DNA from: a virus
Virus record (IMG/VR): IMGVR_UViG_3300046011_006455
Span: 1-20,289 of that record
DNA length: 20,289 nucleotides
Reading direction: 5' to 3' (one strand)
The position numbers were made by a program, and so were the translations under genes. Below, one piece after another: positions 19,950 through 20,289 of this stretch (position 1 is the first letter of the stretch; every line of letters begins with the position of its first letter). The notes beneath the pieces were generated by a model. The model saw only the letters and a list, made by a program, of their open reading frames with translations. It was not told the DNA's origin and did not search any database.

Positions 19950-20001
19950 CTTCCTCTTGCTCATTCCGTTGGGCCTGATGCTGTTGGCGCTGTGGTGGTA
20001 G
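19942..20001 (+). CDS. Micro-ORF, 19-aa transmembrane peptide
   Basis: ATG 19942 with AGAGGTGAGCC directly ahead, overlapping the previous gene by 8 bp. MTDFLLLIPLGLMLLALWW is almost wholly hydrophobic, a single membrane helix. The good ribosome site and place in a packed operon support it; size makes chance possible. Confidence 0.4.
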   Translation: MTDFLLLIPLGLMLLALWW

Positions 20002-20085
20002 GAAAAAAGATAAATCGCGACGGATATGGGGTGGACTCCCGTACCCGTCACTTCATTCGCATCAACCTTATAGGAGGCTAATACG
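20002..20085. other. Short intergenic stretch
   Basis: 84 bp, A-rich at the left (GAAAAAAGATAAA), then a G/C-rich part with GGGTGGACTCCC. Only the ribosome site of the next gene is recognisable. Confidence 0.5.
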
Positions 20086-20277
20086 ATGCAAGCAAAGGAT
20101 AAAACAAAGCTGACTTTTGAGAAAGCAAACGCGCTGTTGCGCTATTACCCTGATACCGGACTGCTCTATTGGAAAGTGGCAAAGGGGGTGAGGAGGGCAG
20201 GAGACATTGCAGGGCGCAAAGACGCACTGCATCCGTTTGCGATGAGAAAAAATTTAGGTTCTTCCCAGCAACCTTGA
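20086..20277 (+). pseudogene. Truncated HNH/AP2-type endonuclease start
   Basis: Strong site TATAGGAGGCTAATACG before ATG 20086. LTFEKANALLRYYPDTGLLY followed by WKVAKGVRRAGDIAGRKDA is the typical opening of phage HNH proteins with an N-terminal LL-YDP-TG-L-W segment. After GRKDA the expected GY...I...HRLAW part is missing; the frame runs into LHPFAMRKNLGSSQQP and stops at 63 aa. The HNH core is absent, so the gene is broken, frameshifted, or disrupted at the sequence edge. Confidence 0.6.
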
Positions 20278-20289
20278 CGGCGTCTTCTT

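Overview
The window is about 20 kb of a temperate, lambda-like tailed phage or prophage. No host housekeeping gene, rRNA or tRNA is visible. Gene families, base composition (mostly mid-50s to 60s %GC by eye) and the SOS-type repressor suggest a proteobacterial host, probably gamma or beta; the host cannot be fixed further from sequence alone.

Layout, left to right. (1) 2-1457, plus strand: the C-terminal end of a repetitive tail-tip or tail-fibre protein and two small tail-linked genes, overlapping start to stop. (2) 9471-1454, minus strand: a leftward early operon. Read from its promoter it holds four small genes, a RecE-type exonuclease, the annealing protein RecT, a 154-aa phage protein, a 224-aa protein that may have a RAMP/Cas7-like fold, a small Cys4 protein, a 0.7-kb noncoding and hairpin-rich stretch, seven small overlapping genes ending in an excisionase-like HTH protein, and a tyrosine integrase. 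Three purine-rich (minus-strand) arrays of degenerate pentamers sit exactly in the gaps downstream of recT, the 154-aa gene and the 224-aa gene. (3) 9472-13342: the immunity region. Two strong divergent promoters back to back at 9512-9557 drive the leftward operon and a rightward 866-aa helicase-DNA methyltransferase fusion. A CI-type repressor and a coupled membrane protein are read leftward. (4) 13343-20289, plus strand: cro, a terminator, small DNA-binding and zinc proteins, a PD-(D/E)XK nuclease, a DUF1376 replication gene with a candidate internal origin, a DnaB-type helicase, an SSB-like protein, a VRR-NUC nuclease, a C5-cytosine methyltransferase overprinted almost end to end by a second long reading frame, small membrane proteins, a MazG-type enzyme, a DUF6378 protein, and a truncated HNH/AP2-like gene at the right edge.

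How it works together. The same 14-bp operator motif occurs three times between cI and cro (spacing 24 and 23 bp) and twice, 22 bp apart, between the divergent promoters at 9.5 kb. This is an OR/OL pair: one repressor would silence replication, recombination and the helicase-methyltransferase. After induction, the leftward arm supplies recombination and excision while the rightward arm supplies replication from the origin inside the DUF1376 gene.

The most unusual items are the dual-coding methyltransferase locus (18011-18970), the pentamer arrays at recombination-gene boundaries, the structured noncoding stretch 4144-4861, the RAMP-like candidate at 5295-5969, and the operator-controlled helicase-methyltransferase.
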